From contig NZ_CALHVM010000056.1 in the NCBI RefSeq assembly GCF_938039205.1, positions 142,453 to 206,452 on the forward strand: a stretch of DNA of 64,000 bases, read 5' to 3'. Both the position numbers and the translations under genes were made by a program. This DNA comes from an uncultured Campylobacter sp. (GTDB lineage: Bacteria; Campylobacterota; Campylobacteria; Campylobacterales; Campylobacteraceae). Position 1 is the first letter of the stretch; each line of letters begins with the position of its first letter. Below are positions 17,368 to 25,744 of the stretch, one piece after another. Under the pieces are notes generated by a model, which was given only the letters and a program-made list of their open reading frames with translations, was not told where the DNA came from and did no database searches.

Positions 17368-17624
17368 AATCTATCCTTTTTTGTAAAAATTTCGCCTTCG
17401 CCGAATAACAACCACTTGATCGAAAAGCCATATTGATCCGCAAGCAGTATTATCCACGATAAAGGCGGTCTGTTTTCTTTGATAATGCTCCAGTAAGAAA
17501 CTCTGGTGGTGTTAAGCACTCGCTTTGCGAAGTCGTTTTTGCCGTAGTCAAGCAGCCTCCTGGCTGTATCAATACGCTGCGTAACCGCTACGATATCGCA
17601 CGCCGTGTTTTGTTTTTTATCCAT
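17364..17624 (-). CDS. Cro-like / CI-type helix-turn-helix regulator
   Basis: 86 residues with an HTH core (FAKRVLNTTRVSYWSIIKE) and the C-terminal IKWLLFGEGEIF motif found in phage CI-type repressor DNA-binding domains. First gene of the leftward lytic operon and divergent from the larger repressor at 17755. By analogy with lambdoid switches it is the Cro counterpart, but which protein maintains lysogeny is inferred from position only. Confidence 0.78.
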   Translation of the reverse strand: MDKKQNTACDIVAVTQRIDTARRLLDYGKNDFAKRVLNTTRVSYWSIIKENRPPLSWIILLADQYGFSIKWLLFGEGEIFTKKDRL

Positions 17625-17691
17625 TTAAAAACCCTTTTTACGCTATAATGTTAAAGCATTTTAACGTTTTGGTTAAATAATGTTGTGATTA

Positions 17692-17709
17692 TACCAACAA
17701 TTGTTTGTA
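17692..17709. promoter_or_regulatory. Divergent operator between cro-like and CI-like genes
   Basis: TACCAACAATTGTTTGTA is an 18-base dyad centred on AACAA/TTGTT with one mismatched pair. A further half-site, TACTAACAA, lies at 17723-17731. A partial inverted repeat TGTTG...CAACA spans 17681-17699. All lie in the 130-base gap between the divergent regulators. TATACT at 17721-17726 is a possible -10 for the repressor and would be covered by binding. TATAAT at 17644-17649 is another rightward -10 candidate. Confidence 0.65.
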
Positions 17710-17754
17710 ATGTCAATGGTTATACTAACAAATTTTACCTTAAAAGGATAAAAA

Positions 17755-18144
17755 ATGGAAAATTTGGAGGCTGTTTTGGCGAGAATGCGTGCCGTGCTCG
17801 GGGTAAAAACGGATAAACAAATGTGCGAAATTCTTGATATTCCTTATGGCACATTGGATATGTGGAAGGTTAGAAAAAAAATTCCAAAAGGAAGGTTTTT
17901 GGAAATCGCCACCAAACTAAACGTAACGACCGAGTATTTAGAAAGCGGAGTAAACATATCAAACAATACAAACTCCGTAGTCGTAAACGGCAGCAATAAC
18001 GGAAGTATAGTAAATGGGCATCAGGTAAAAGTAAGCGACGAATTTATGGAATTTGCGGAGCTGTTTAAAAAATACGGCAATAGCGAATTGCTAAAACAAT
18101 GGACGGAGAGTTTATTAAAAATTAAAGAAATAATAGAGAAATAA
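17755..18144 (+). CDS. CI-like repressor without peptidase domain
   Basis: 129 residues. The N-terminal 65 residues match the phage CI repressor HTH family (TDKQMCEILDIPYGTLDMWK then IPKGRFLEIATKLNVTTEYL). A Ser/Asn-rich, probably beta-strand middle (NNTNSVVVNGSNNGS) and a C-terminal helix (LFKKYGNSELLKQWTES) follow. There is no LexA-like Ser/Lys peptidase domain, so classical RecA-triggered self-cleavage is not expected. ATG has AAAGGATA upstream. It leads the cassette 18145-20196. Confidence 0.8.
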   Translation: MENLEAVLARMRAVLGVKTDKQMCEILDIPYGTLDMWKVRKKIPKGRFLEIATKLNVTTEYLESGVNISNNTNSVVVNGSNNGSIVNGHQVKVSDEFMEFAELFKKYGNSELLKQWTESLLKIKEIIEK

Positions 18145-18672
18145 ATGTATGTGGACAACAGCAACGCCATACCTATAGTCATACTTTGTGTTGTTATTTT
18201 TGTGCTGGTTGTTGCATTGGTTTGGCTAGTTATAGAATACGTAACCGGCGATAGTGTAGCAAGTTTTTTGAAAAAACGCCCTGATATAATATGTGGATTT
18301 ATATTTGTGTTGCTGGTATTTTTTTTTAAATCATGGGTGTTTATAATTTTTATAGGATGCATAGCTATTTTACTAGGGTTTGTTTTTTTTCGAGGTTTAT
18401 TTGAAAATTTTAGCGAACAAGAGCCGATTAATAAAATAATGAACGTATTGGGGCTAGCGATAACGCTTTTTGTAATATTTATGGCTGTTAAAGAAATGGT
18501 AGAAGAAAAACCTTCAAAGATTATTGATGGCAGGAGAATAGAATGCAGTGGTTGCAAATATTGCAGTGAAATAAAAAGTTGTGCGGAGGCGTATTTTTTA
18601 CTAAACCAATGCGGATGTTCTAGCCTTGACAGAGATAAAGATGGAATACCTTGTGAAAATTTATGTAGGTAA
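18145..18672 (+). CDS. Membrane protein with C-terminal Excalibur-type cysteine/calcium motif
   Basis: 175 residues directly after the repressor stop. Three to four hydrophobic segments lie at about 9-30, 48-66, 68-85 and 101-116. They are followed by a Cys-rich tail ending DRDKDGIPCENLCR. The D-x-D-x-DG-x-x-CE signature is that of the Excalibur domain, often joined to or found with extracellular nucleases. The gene is followed by a thermonuclease, so the two may work together at the envelope. It is AT-rich compared with the late genes. Confidence 0.72.
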   Translation: MYVDNSNAIPIVILCVVIFVLVVALVWLVIEYVTGDSVASFLKKRPDIICGFIFVLLVFFFKSWVFIIFIGCIAILLGFVFFRGLFENFSEQEPINKIMNVLGLAITLFVIFMAVKEMVEEKPSKIIDGRRIECSGCKYCSEIKSCAEAYFLLNQCGCSSLDRDKDGIPCENLCR

Positions 18673-18687
18673 TAATAGGGTGAGAGT

Positions 18688-19128
18688 GTGAAATTTTTGG
18701 CCATTTTTTTAGTGCCTCTTTTTTTGTTTGCGCTCGAGGGCAAAGTGATAAGTGTAACGGACGGCGATACGGTCAAAATTTTAACATTCGAGCGGCAGCA
18801 AATCAAAGTGAGGCTATATGGCATAGATGCGCCGGAGAAAAAGCAACCTTACGGCACAGCCGCAAAACGATATTTGTCGGATCTGATCGTCGGTAAAACC
18901 GTGCAAATAGAGGAGCTTGGTAAGGATAGGTATAAGCGTGTTTTGGGGATCGTGTATCTGAACGGTAAAGACGTAAACGAAATTTTGGTATTAAACGGTT
19001 ACGCATGGGCTTTTACGAAATACTCCAAAATTTATGAATCGCAAGAGTGGAAAGCGCGAAGCAAAGGGCTTGGATTGTGGCGTGATAAAAATCCGATAAA
19101 GCCTGAAATTTGGCGAAAAACTATATAA
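18688..19128 (+). CDS. Exported thermonuclease (SNase family)
   Basis: 146 residues from GTG 18688. Residues 1-15 are a short signal peptide (FLAIFLVPLFLFA). The SNase fold follows: VTDGDTVKI with D25/D27, then R42, D47 and E50 in RLYGIDAPE, matching the catalytic Arg, Asp and Glu of staphylococcal nuclease. A later DRYKRVLG carries the second arginine. All catalytic residues are present. It would cut DNA or RNA in the periplasm or outside the cell. Its place just after the repressor suggests expression during lysogeny. Confidence 0.88.
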   Translation: MKFLAIFLVPLFLFALEGKVISVTDGDTVKILTFERQQIKVRLYGIDAPEKKQPYGTAAKRYLSDLIVGKTVQIEELGKDRYKRVLGIVYLNGKDVNEILVLNGYAWAFTKYSKIYESQEWKARSKGLGLWRDKNPIKPEIWRKTI

Positions 19129-19152
19129 AAATAAAATTTCAAAGGAGAAAAA

Positions 19153-20196
19153 ATGGAAGAAGAAAAAATAGTTTTAGATAGGATTTCGGAGATACTTAAA
19201 GATGAAAATAAGGCAAAGGCACTAGAGGCTGTTTTGAATGTTGCAAATATAGAAGATGTGATGACCTTAAAAGAAGTATTGGACGACTACAGGGTAATCA
19301 ACAAAGAAGTAAATGGAGTATCTTTGCAGGATAAGGTTAATGACGTTATTAGATCGCATGAGTTTATACAGTTTTATGAGTTGTTGCAAAGTGAAGATAA
19401 GCGCAATGCACTGCAATTGATTTTAAATGATTTGATGGACGCTCAAATAATACAAAAAATACAAAAAATTGAAGAATACCATAATGTTTTATATGGAACC
19501 AGTGGTGGTAAGGATTGCGTTGAAAAAATGCACGAAACCATACAAGATATGGAGAACAATAAGTCCAAGGCTGAAGAATTGGCTGAAGGCGTTCGAAATA
19601 TTGGTAAAAATTTGCAAGAAGAATGTAATAAAGTATTCGAGGATGCAAAAAAGATATTGCCTGGAATAGCGGCGGCAGAATTAGGAAAATCTTTTAGAGA
19701 ACAGAGAGAAGATACTGAAAAACTTTTAGAAACATGGAATAAAATTTTTACAACTTCCAATATAGTGTTTGTTGTGATATGCTTTTTATATTTTATAATG
19801 ACATTCAATAAGGATTTTAACTTTAGTAGCTTTTTAAGAGTGTTGCCGCTTTGGGTTTTTAGCGGATTTTTTATTTATTATTCTACAAAGCAAATATCTG
19901 AATACAAAAGAATAGCAACCGAATATAGATATAAAGAGTCTCTAAGCACGGCATATATAGGCTGGAGAAAAGAAGTGTACAGGCAAGATGGAGAAGAAGA
20001 TGAAGAAAGAAAGCAAAAACTACTAGATATGACCTTTGATGCTATAAAAATAAATCCTAGCGATAAAATAGGCTCATCTGGAGGCAATATACCAACTTTG
20101 ACTTTTTTGGAAGGAATTGTCGACGTGCTACCTCTTGAGTTGCTAAAAAAGCTTCATGACAAGATAAGTGATATTCTTAATATCGCAAAAAATTAG
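19153..20196 (+). CDS. Coiled-coil protein with two central membrane segments, unknown function
   Basis: 347 residues with AAAGGAG upstream of ATG. Residues 1-190 are helical and charged. Two hydrophobic segments (IVFVVICFLYFIMTF and LPLWVFSGFFIYYS) lie near 203-236, and a charged helical C-terminal part follows. The layout (cytosolic sensor-like arm, hairpin anchor, cytosolic tail) resembles several phage-defence and superinfection-exclusion membrane proteins, but I cannot assign a family. It closes the AT-rich lysogeny cassette. Confidence 0.7.
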   Translation: MEEEKIVLDRISEILKDENKAKALEAVLNVANIEDVMTLKEVLDDYRVINKEVNGVSLQDKVNDVIRSHEFIQFYELLQSEDKRNALQLILNDLMDAQIIQKIQKIEEYHNVLYGTSGGKDCVEKMHETIQDMENNKSKAEELAEGVRNIGKNLQEECNKVFEDAKKILPGIAAAELGKSFREQREDTEKLLETWNKIFTTSNIVFVVICFLYFIMTFNKDFNFSSFLRVLPLWVFSGFFIYYSTKQISEYKRIATEYRYKESLSTAYIGWRKEVYRQDGEEDEERKQKLLDMTFDAIKINPSDKIGSSGGNIPTLTFLEGIVDVLPLELLKKLHDKISDILNIAKN

Positions 20197-20227
20197 CGAT
20201 TTATACGTTTTTTAGGAAACTCATAAT

Positions 20228-20260
20228 CTAAACTATCCGCAAAAAAAGCGGAGAGTTTAG
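20228..20260 (+). promoter_or_regulatory. Hairpin covering the portal ribosome binding site
   Basis: CTAAACT (20228-20234) pairs with AGTTTAG (20254-20260), and CCGC (20237-20240) pairs with GCGG (20248-20251) around an A7 loop. The 3' arm contains the GGAGAG ribosome binding site and ends one base before the portal ATG at 20261. It may block translation of the first late gene until melted. It could also act as the terminator of the upstream cassette, although no T run follows. Confidence 0.55.
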
Positions 20261-21943
20261 ATGGATAACGACTTAAATTTAATCGAAAAAGCATTTAGAG
20301 ATCTTGAAACCCACAAAGATAGATTTTTAAAATGCGAAGCGGCGTTTCTCGCCACATACAAAGACGACAAACGAACGAGCAAGCTCAAAAACTCCGAGCG
20401 CAGCCGTTCTAAACTCTACGTACCGCTAATCAAAACTACCGTTTTTATCATACATGCGATATTTAAAACAAGCTTTATGAGTGATCGCTGCCCGATCGAG
20501 ATCACTCGCGTCGGACGCAGAAGCGACGACGATCTAGTCCTGCAAAACGCACTCACGGCGGTACTAAAAAACCGTTGGAAGAAAAAAGAGCACCGCGTAG
20601 GGCTCAGTAAGGCAGTCCTAAGCGCGCTATATCTGCCTCTGGGCATAGTAAATCTTTTCTACGACAAAGAGCAGGGCGACATCGCTACACGCTTCATCCC
20701 TATCACTGATCTAGCCTTTGACAAATACGCAAGCGACATCAACGACATAGAATACGTCTGCTACAAATGGCGTCAATCCGTGCGCCAGGTCGAAGAAAAA
20801 ATCAAAACGAAATTTTATAAAGGCAAAGACAAAGATCTCATCCTGGGCTCAAAGGTAGAGTGGAGCCAGCGAGTGCAGATGAAAGATATCTACAAAAAGG
20901 TCTATGTAAACGGCCGTCAGATGTGGGAGCTAAAGAGCTTCGCTAATGACTTCTTGGTAAGAGAGACGAAATTTTCGACTCTGCCGTTTCACTTCGGCTA
21001 CTGCATAGACGCGATGCCTAGCGTCGAGGAGAGCATGCGTGAAAAAGAAAACGCCGTATACGGCTCGTGCGTGCCGGAAATCGTCAAAGAGATCCAAGAA
21101 GAATACAACATCAAGCGTAATCAAAAAATCGACATCACCGAAAATCAGATAGACCCGTCGTTTGTGGTAGATAAAACCAGGGGGGCGGTGGCAGTAAGCG
21201 ACGTGATGGCAAAGAAAAAGGTCATCAGGGTAGAAACGGACATGGGCGCTAGAGTGAGCGACGTGATAATGCCGTTTCCTGTGCCGCCTACGTATCAGCT
21301 AAGCGAAGAGATAAATATGCTCGGCAAAGAGTACGAGATAGCAACCGGCGTAAATAGCGTAATGACTGGGCAAACCAGCCCGAGCGATCGCCGCGCTATG
21401 GGCGCGCTACAAACGGTAAACGCCGCGAGCTCGATGAGAATAGAAAGCATGATGCAAACCCTGCTAGAAACTATGCTTTCAAGCTATGCGCAGCATTTCG
21501 TAGAGCTGCTGTATCGCTTCGTAAGCGACGACGAATTCGTAAAAATCACCGAAGACGAGAACGTGATAGACGTGATCGGCACGCTTGCGCAAAGAAAGGC
21601 GAACCGCCTGGATTTTGACGTTTCGGTAAATTTCGGCACGACGATAGCAAACGAAGTAAAGATCAATCAACTAAACGGGCTACTGGGTGTGCTGGCCCAA
21701 AATCAAATAAGCTCACCGCAAATAACGGGCGAAATAATCAAAGAGGTGCTAACTCTGATCCTGGGCGAAAACGCGCCGATAGAGCAGGTGGACGAGGCTA
21801 TGGCTCAGATGTCGGCGATGCAAGCTCAGGCTATAGAGCGGGCGCAAATGGCGCAGGAACAAGCGGGGCAAGAAGAACAGGCGCAAAGCGAAGTTAGCGA
21901 GGAGGAGATGGAGATGGCGGCTTTGGCAAACGGCGGGATTTAG
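20261..21943 (+). CDS. Portal protein
   Basis: 560 residues, the right size for a podovirus-type portal. Typical features are the N-terminal LYVPLIKTTVFIIHAIFK segment, a central beta-rich part, and a C-terminal helical section (QLSEEINMLGKEYEIATG, then RRAMGALQTVNAASSMRIESM). The Gln/Glu/Ala-rich tail would form the barrel. It forms the dodecameric DNA channel at the capsid vertex, and the terminase docks on it. It heads the rightward late operon, with scaffold and capsid genes following in the usual order. Confidence 0.85.
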   Translation: MDNDLNLIEKAFRDLETHKDRFLKCEAAFLATYKDDKRTSKLKNSERSRSKLYVPLIKTTVFIIHAIFKTSFMSDRCPIEITRVGRRSDDDLVLQNALTAVLKNRWKKKEHRVGLSKAVLSALYLPLGIVNLFYDKEQGDIATRFIPITDLAFDKYASDINDIEYVCYKWRQSVRQVEEKIKTKFYKGKDKDLILGSKVEWSQRVQMKDIYKKVYVNGRQMWELKSFANDFLVRETKFSTLPFHFGYCIDAMPSVEESMREKENAVYGSCVPEIVKEIQEEYNIKRNQKIDITENQIDPSFVVDKTRGAVAVSDVMAKKKVIRVETDMGARVSDVIMPFPVPPTYQLSEEINMLGKEYEIATGVNSVMTGQTSPSDRRAMGALQTVNAASSMRIESMMQTLLETMLSSYAQHFVELLYRFVSDDEFVKITEDENVIDVIGTLAQRKANRLDFDVSVNFGTTIANEVKINQLNGLLGVLAQNQISSPQITGEIIKEVLTLILGENAPIEQVDEAMAQMSAMQAQAIERAQMAQEQAGQEEQAQSEVSEEEMEMAALANGGI

Positions 21944-21992
21944 GGCAGGCCTTGCCCTAAGTGCGAAACATATTCGCGCGAGGAGTTTTTGT
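21943..21992 (+). repeat. Degenerate late-region intergenic element
   Basis: Contains AGGGCA-GGCCT-TGCCCT, a small hairpin, then TTCGCGCGAGGAGT. The GCGAGGAGT tail is shared with the copy at 34018-34116 and resembles the GCGGAGTAAAA tails of the 91-base elements. It lies between the portal and the 177-residue coiled-coil gene. The stretch 21993-22045 after it holds only the AAAGGAG site of the next gene. Confidence 0.45.
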
Positions 21993-22045
21993 ATGTTTTT
22001 TAGGATGGCGATAAATAAAATAATAAAAATTTTAAAGGAGAAGAC

Positions 22046-22579
22046 ATGGCGTATAGGGACAAATACGAGGTTTTGGGCGTTATCGTCGCTTTGGCCACGA
22101 ACGGGCTTAGCGTCTACAAAAAAGGCGATGACGAAGGGCAAATCAGCGGCGGAAGCATCGGCGATATCGTGGTTAGGACTAAGGGCGAGGATGGCTTTGC
22201 CTCCGTGAGCATCATAGGCGAGCAGGAGTGGGAAGCTATGCCGCAAAACGAGGCCGCCGAGGCCGAGATGAAGCAAGCCGCATCCGGTGCGAAAAATCTC
22301 GCTCCCGAGCTAGCTAAAGCCAAAAACGAGATCGAACGCTTGAAGGCTGAAATTTTAGAGGCCAAAGGCGAGGCGGAGCGTTTCAAAGAGGAGTGCGCAA
22401 ATTTGCAAGACCGCATAAGCGAAGCTGCAGGCGAAAATATGGTGCTGTCGCAAAAAGTCTCGCAGCTTGAGGCCGAGAATAAAAAGCTAAAAGAGGCGGC
22501 CAAGAAGGCAGAGAAGAGCAAAGATAATGCGCCTAAGGCAAATGAGCCGCAAGGTCTAAATTTAGGAGGTAACGAATAA
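22046..22579 (+). CDS. Coiled-coil virion-assembly protein of unknown role
   Basis: 177 residues. A short globular N-terminus (about 70 residues) leads into a long Ala/Glu/Lys coiled coil (AKAKNEIERLKAEILEAKGE...). It lies between portal and scaffold-like gene, so a role in head assembly is likely, but no family is recognised. AAAGGAG precedes the ATG; its stop overlaps the next start. Confidence 0.65.
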   Translation: MAYRDKYEVLGVIVALATNGLSVYKKGDDEGQISGGSIGDIVVRTKGEDGFASVSIIGEQEWEAMPQNEAAEAEMKQAASGAKNLAPELAKAKNEIERLKAEILEAKGEAERFKEECANLQDRISEAAGENMVLSQKVSQLEAENKKLKEAAKKAEKSKDNAPKANEPQGLNLGGNE

Positions 22580-23112
22580 TGCCGGACGTATATGATCAGG
22601 ATTTGGAGGGGCTAGCGGCCGCAGAGGAGACGCAAGCGCAAGAAGCCCAGGCAGCCGTAAAAGCCGCGGACAAACCACAGGTACAGGCGGAAAACAAAAC
22701 GTCCGCCCAGGCCCAGTCGCGAGCCGAGGCGAGCACGGACGACTCCGTAAAGCTCAATAAAGAAGAGTACGCGGACTTTCAAAGAATGCGTCAAGCTGCG
22801 CAACTTTCGCAGATGGAGACGGATTTTAGGAAGAGCTATCCCGATTTTGATATGCAAAAAATCACGGATAAGATTTTAGAGATCGACGAGAAAAACCCCG
22901 GCGCAGGCGACGCGCTACTTACTCCTGTCGGGCTTGAAAACGTCTATCTAAAATTTTTCCACGGTAAGGCGCAGGAGCAGACGGAGGATGAATTCGACAT
23001 AGCGCGAGGAACGGGCGGCGGCGTCGACAGATCGGAGATGATGAGACGCATAAACAAAGGCGAAATAAGCCAGAGCGAAAAATACGCGTATTTAAGCAAA
23101 ATTTTTAACTAA
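22579..23112 (+). CDS. Scaffold-like protein
   Basis: 177 residues. The first 75 are very rich in Ala, Gln, Glu and Thr, followed by helices (EEYADFQRMRQAAQLSQMETDF) and the conserved-looking PVGLENVYLKFFHGKA. Composition, length and position directly before the major capsid gene are typical of internal scaffolding proteins, which guide procapsid assembly. Assignment is by position and composition, not by a clear motif. Confidence 0.6.
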   Translation: MPDVYDQDLEGLAAAEETQAQEAQAAVKAADKPQVQAENKTSAQAQSRAEASTDDSVKLNKEEYADFQRMRQAAQLSQMETDFRKSYPDFDMQKITDKILEIDEKNPGAGDALLTPVGLENVYLKFFHGKAQEQTEDEFDIARGTGGGVDRSEMMRRINKGEISQSEKYAYLSKIFN

Positions 23113-23127
23113 AAAAGGAGATAAAAG

Positions 23128-24054
23128 ATGCCTATTGTTAGACAAGGAATAATGACCAGCGACGAGGCTTTCGGAAGAAGAGGCACCGAGTTTTGGAACA
23201 CGATAAAAGAGATGGGGTGGAAGCAGACGCCGTTTTTGACGTCTATCCAAAATGGCGCTCCGGTAGATAGGAGCACGAACGCGGCGGCCGGGCACACGTG
23301 GTTTTACGATGAAACGCCCGACGGCGAAGCCGATAACGCGCACTTAGAGGGCGGCGCTCCGGCCGCTTTGAAATACGCTACCGGCGGACAGCTAAAAAAC
23401 CAATACCAAATCGTAAAAAATACTTACGGCGTTTCGGGTACGGAAGAGGATAGCAAAAGGGTGGACGGAAATTTGATCCTAACCAAAAACGGCGAGATGG
23501 AGGCGATCAGGCATAAAAAAACGCTAGAAAAGATACTGCTTTCCGATCAAACTGCTGTTCAAAGGGTCAATACCGGCGTTAAAAAAGAAGGAAAGCTCGG
23601 CGGACTAAAAAGCTTTACTACCGCGACCAATACCTTTGACGCCACAGGGGCGGATATGTCTATGCAGTTTATTAGAGATCTGCTTAAGATCGGACATTTA
23701 AGGGGTCTGCCTTACGATTTTATACTTTTGCCCGATAAACAAATGGATAGAGTGATGGATCTGCTCGATAAATACAAGCAAGCCAACTACACCGTAGAAT
23801 ATCTGCACGACAAGATTACGGCGATAAACTCCCAATACGGCGAGAATGTAAAGCTACTTTTGTCGCCGGAGCTCGCGAACAACGAGATAATAGCCTATAG
23901 ATCCGAGGATATTTACGCAGTTTACTGGAGAATGACGAAGAAAAAAGACTTGCCTACCGAGAACGACGAGATCAAAAAAGAAATACTAACCGAGCTTACG
24001 CTTCGCGTGTGCACGCCGGTAGCGTTTGCTTGGCTTAAAAATCTGAAAGTTTAA
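23128..24054 (+). CDS. Major capsid protein (SU10-like HK97 fold)
   Basis: 308 residues. The pattern fits the SU10-type coat family: an early TPFLTSIQNGAPVDRS then HTWFYDETPDG, and the middle QYQIVKNTYGVSGTEED. Later come LPYDFILLPDKQMDRVMD and a C-terminal TELTLRVCTPVAFAWLKNL. It has a strong AAAAAAGGAGATAAAAG leader, fitting high expression. It forms the icosahedral shell. It follows the scaffold-like gene. Confidence 0.85.
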   Translation: MPIVRQGIMTSDEAFGRRGTEFWNTIKEMGWKQTPFLTSIQNGAPVDRSTNAAAGHTWFYDETPDGEADNAHLEGGAPAALKYATGGQLKNQYQIVKNTYGVSGTEEDSKRVDGNLILTKNGEMEAIRHKKTLEKILLSDQTAVQRVNTGVKKEGKLGGLKSFTTATNTFDATGADMSMQFIRDLLKIGHLRGLPYDFILLPDKQMDRVMDLLDKYKQANYTVEYLHDKITAINSQYGENVKLLLSPELANNEIIAYRSEDIYAVYWRMTKKKDLPTENDEIKKEILTELTLRVCTPVAFAWLKNLKV

Positions 24055-24092
24055 GCGGAGGCCGACGGTCTTGGCTTGGCTGAGGAGTAAAG
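24052..24092 (+). repeat. Degenerate late-region intergenic element
   Basis: Contains ACGGTCTTGGCTTGGCTGAGGAGTAAAG, close to the 3' half of the 91-base elements (ACGGGCTTGGCTCGTC then GCGGAGTAAAA). It ends at the ATG of the next gene, so its GGAG serves as the ribosome binding site. Confidence 0.5.
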
Positions 24093-24734
24093 ATGACTTT
24101 TTCGGAGTTCAAAAATATATACGAAATCAATACTCGTCGCGGCGTAAAAATATGCGGCGACGATGAATTTCGTCTACTAATGGCCCGGACGGCCGCAAAA
24201 ATACACCGCGCCATAACCGTCCTGGAAAAAATAGAAACGGACGATAGAAACATAGGCGTAGACTACTATCTCTCAAAAAAATACTTCGTAGCTAAATTTC
24301 GTCCTCCTCGCGCAGGGACGGACGAGATGGACTACGAAGACGAGAGCCTGCTGGCGGCTCTAGGCTACGGCATCGCCGCGGCAAGAGCCGGAGACGACAA
24401 GGATCGTCTCAGATTTAACAAACTATATCTCGAATCTCTTTGCGAATACGAAACAAGCAACTTTGACGACCTAAGTTGCGACCTGGAAAGCGCGCTCGGA
24501 GCCAAAGGGTATGCTAAGCCGTACGAGATAGGTTCCGAAGTCGGGACGTATTTTCTTTGGGATGAGGAGTTTTTAAATAATTTAGACTTTTATATGGCCG
24601 ACCGCGTGAAATGTAAAGGCCTAAGTTGTAGAAAGTTCATATACAAATTTATGGATTTTCAAAACGGCAAATATCAAGACAGGGCCGATCTAGCAGATCT
24701 GGACAGAGTAATGAGGGCAAGGATAAGACCGTAG
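24093..24734 (+). CDS. Probable head-completion or adaptor protein
   Basis: 213 residues, acidic and mostly helical, with no membrane segment. Its place immediately after the major capsid gene is where gp4-like or head-tail adaptor proteins sit in podoviruses. No motif confirms this, so the role is inferred from order alone. Confidence 0.5.
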   Translation: MTFSEFKNIYEINTRRGVKICGDDEFRLLMARTAAKIHRAITVLEKIETDDRNIGVDYYLSKKYFVAKFRPPRAGTDEMDYEDESLLAALGYGIAAARAGDDKDRLRFNKLYLESLCEYETSNFDDLSCDLESALGAKGYAKPYEIGSEVGTYFLWDEEFLNNLDFYMADRVKCKGLSCRKFIYKFMDFQNGKYQDRADLADLDRVMRARIRP

Positions 24735-24760
24735 CCGCCCAAAAAACACAAGGAGAAAAA

Positions 24761-25744
24761 ATGCAAAACGAAAAAGAATTTACGCAAATTTGTAAGGAAA
24801 TTTTGGCTCTTAGCGAGAAGGTTAAAGAGCTAAATTTGAGCCGCTTGGAAACGATCTCGGTGGAGATAAAGCTGGCTAAAAACAGCTTTGACGACAAAAG
24901 CGGCGAGATGGACGCAAAGATAGCCGAATTTAACGCCGTAGCCCAAAGGCTGGAGCCGCTAAAGCAGTCTTTGGCCAAGGCTGAAGAGATCCTCGCTAAA
25001 ATCAAAGAAAACGGCGGCGCCGGCGTAAGCGAGGAAAAGGCAAAACAACTAATAAACGAGGCCGTGAGCGAGCTCGCGAGTGCGGTAGAAGAGCTAAAGC
25101 AAAAAACGCCTATCGACGACGCGGCTGCGGCGGTAGATAAAACGTATTCAAGCAAAAAGATAGAGGATACCTTTCTCAAAAAAGGCGAATCTGTAAGTAG
25201 CGGGGTGGACGAGGCTAAAGTAAACGAGCTAATCGACGCAAAAGCTGCAAATTTGGCAAACAAAGATGAGCTGGCGGACAAACTATCGACAACTATATAC
25301 GAGGAAGATAAAAAAACACTAGCAACCAAGCTTGATGTAACTAATGCTGTAAGCAATAAAATAGATACAACTACATTAAACTCTGCCATTGGGGGGCTTG
25401 CAACGGCATTTGAGAACAAAATATCTACGCTCGCCGCCGCAGCCGTCACGCAGACTGCGCTAAATAAATACACCAAAGCGCAAAACATCGCGAGTAATAC
25501 GATAGATTTTATGCAAGGCGTAAATTTCACGGGTAGCGTAAGCGGGCAAATAACGGCAGGGTCTAGAGAGGCGGGTCAAAGCGGGCTAGTGTATATTAGC
25601 GGCAACGGCGTATCCGGCTTTTCAAGCGACTTTGTAATCCTAAACCCAAGCGAAGCGACATATGGGCAAGGATATGTATTTTTTAGCTACTTTGTGCGCC
25701 CAGGCGACAACAAAGTGCTAATTTCTTTCATAAAGGCCGCATAA
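24761..25744 (+). CDS. Tail fibre-like coiled-coil protein
   Basis: 327 residues. The first 240 are long helices with heptad-like Leu/Ile spacing. The last 80 (NTIDFMQGVNFTGSVSGQITAG onward) are Gly/Ser-rich beta structure, like the tip of a trimeric fibre. The stop overlaps the ATG of the next gene, whose LRR-like product may be its tip or receptor-binding partner. Confidence 0.65.
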   Translation: MQNEKEFTQICKEILALSEKVKELNLSRLETISVEIKLAKNSFDDKSGEMDAKIAEFNAVAQRLEPLKQSLAKAEEILAKIKENGGAGVSEEKAKQLINEAVSELASAVEELKQKTPIDDAAAAVDKTYSSKKIEDTFLKKGESVSSGVDEAKVNELIDAKAANLANKDELADKLSTTIYEEDKKTLATKLDVTNAVSNKIDTTTLNSAIGGLATAFENKISTLAAAAVTQTALNKYTKAQNIASNTIDFMQGVNFTGSVSGQITAGSREAGQSGLVYISGNGVSGFSSDFVILNPSEATYGQGYVFFSYFVRPGDNKVLISFIKAA

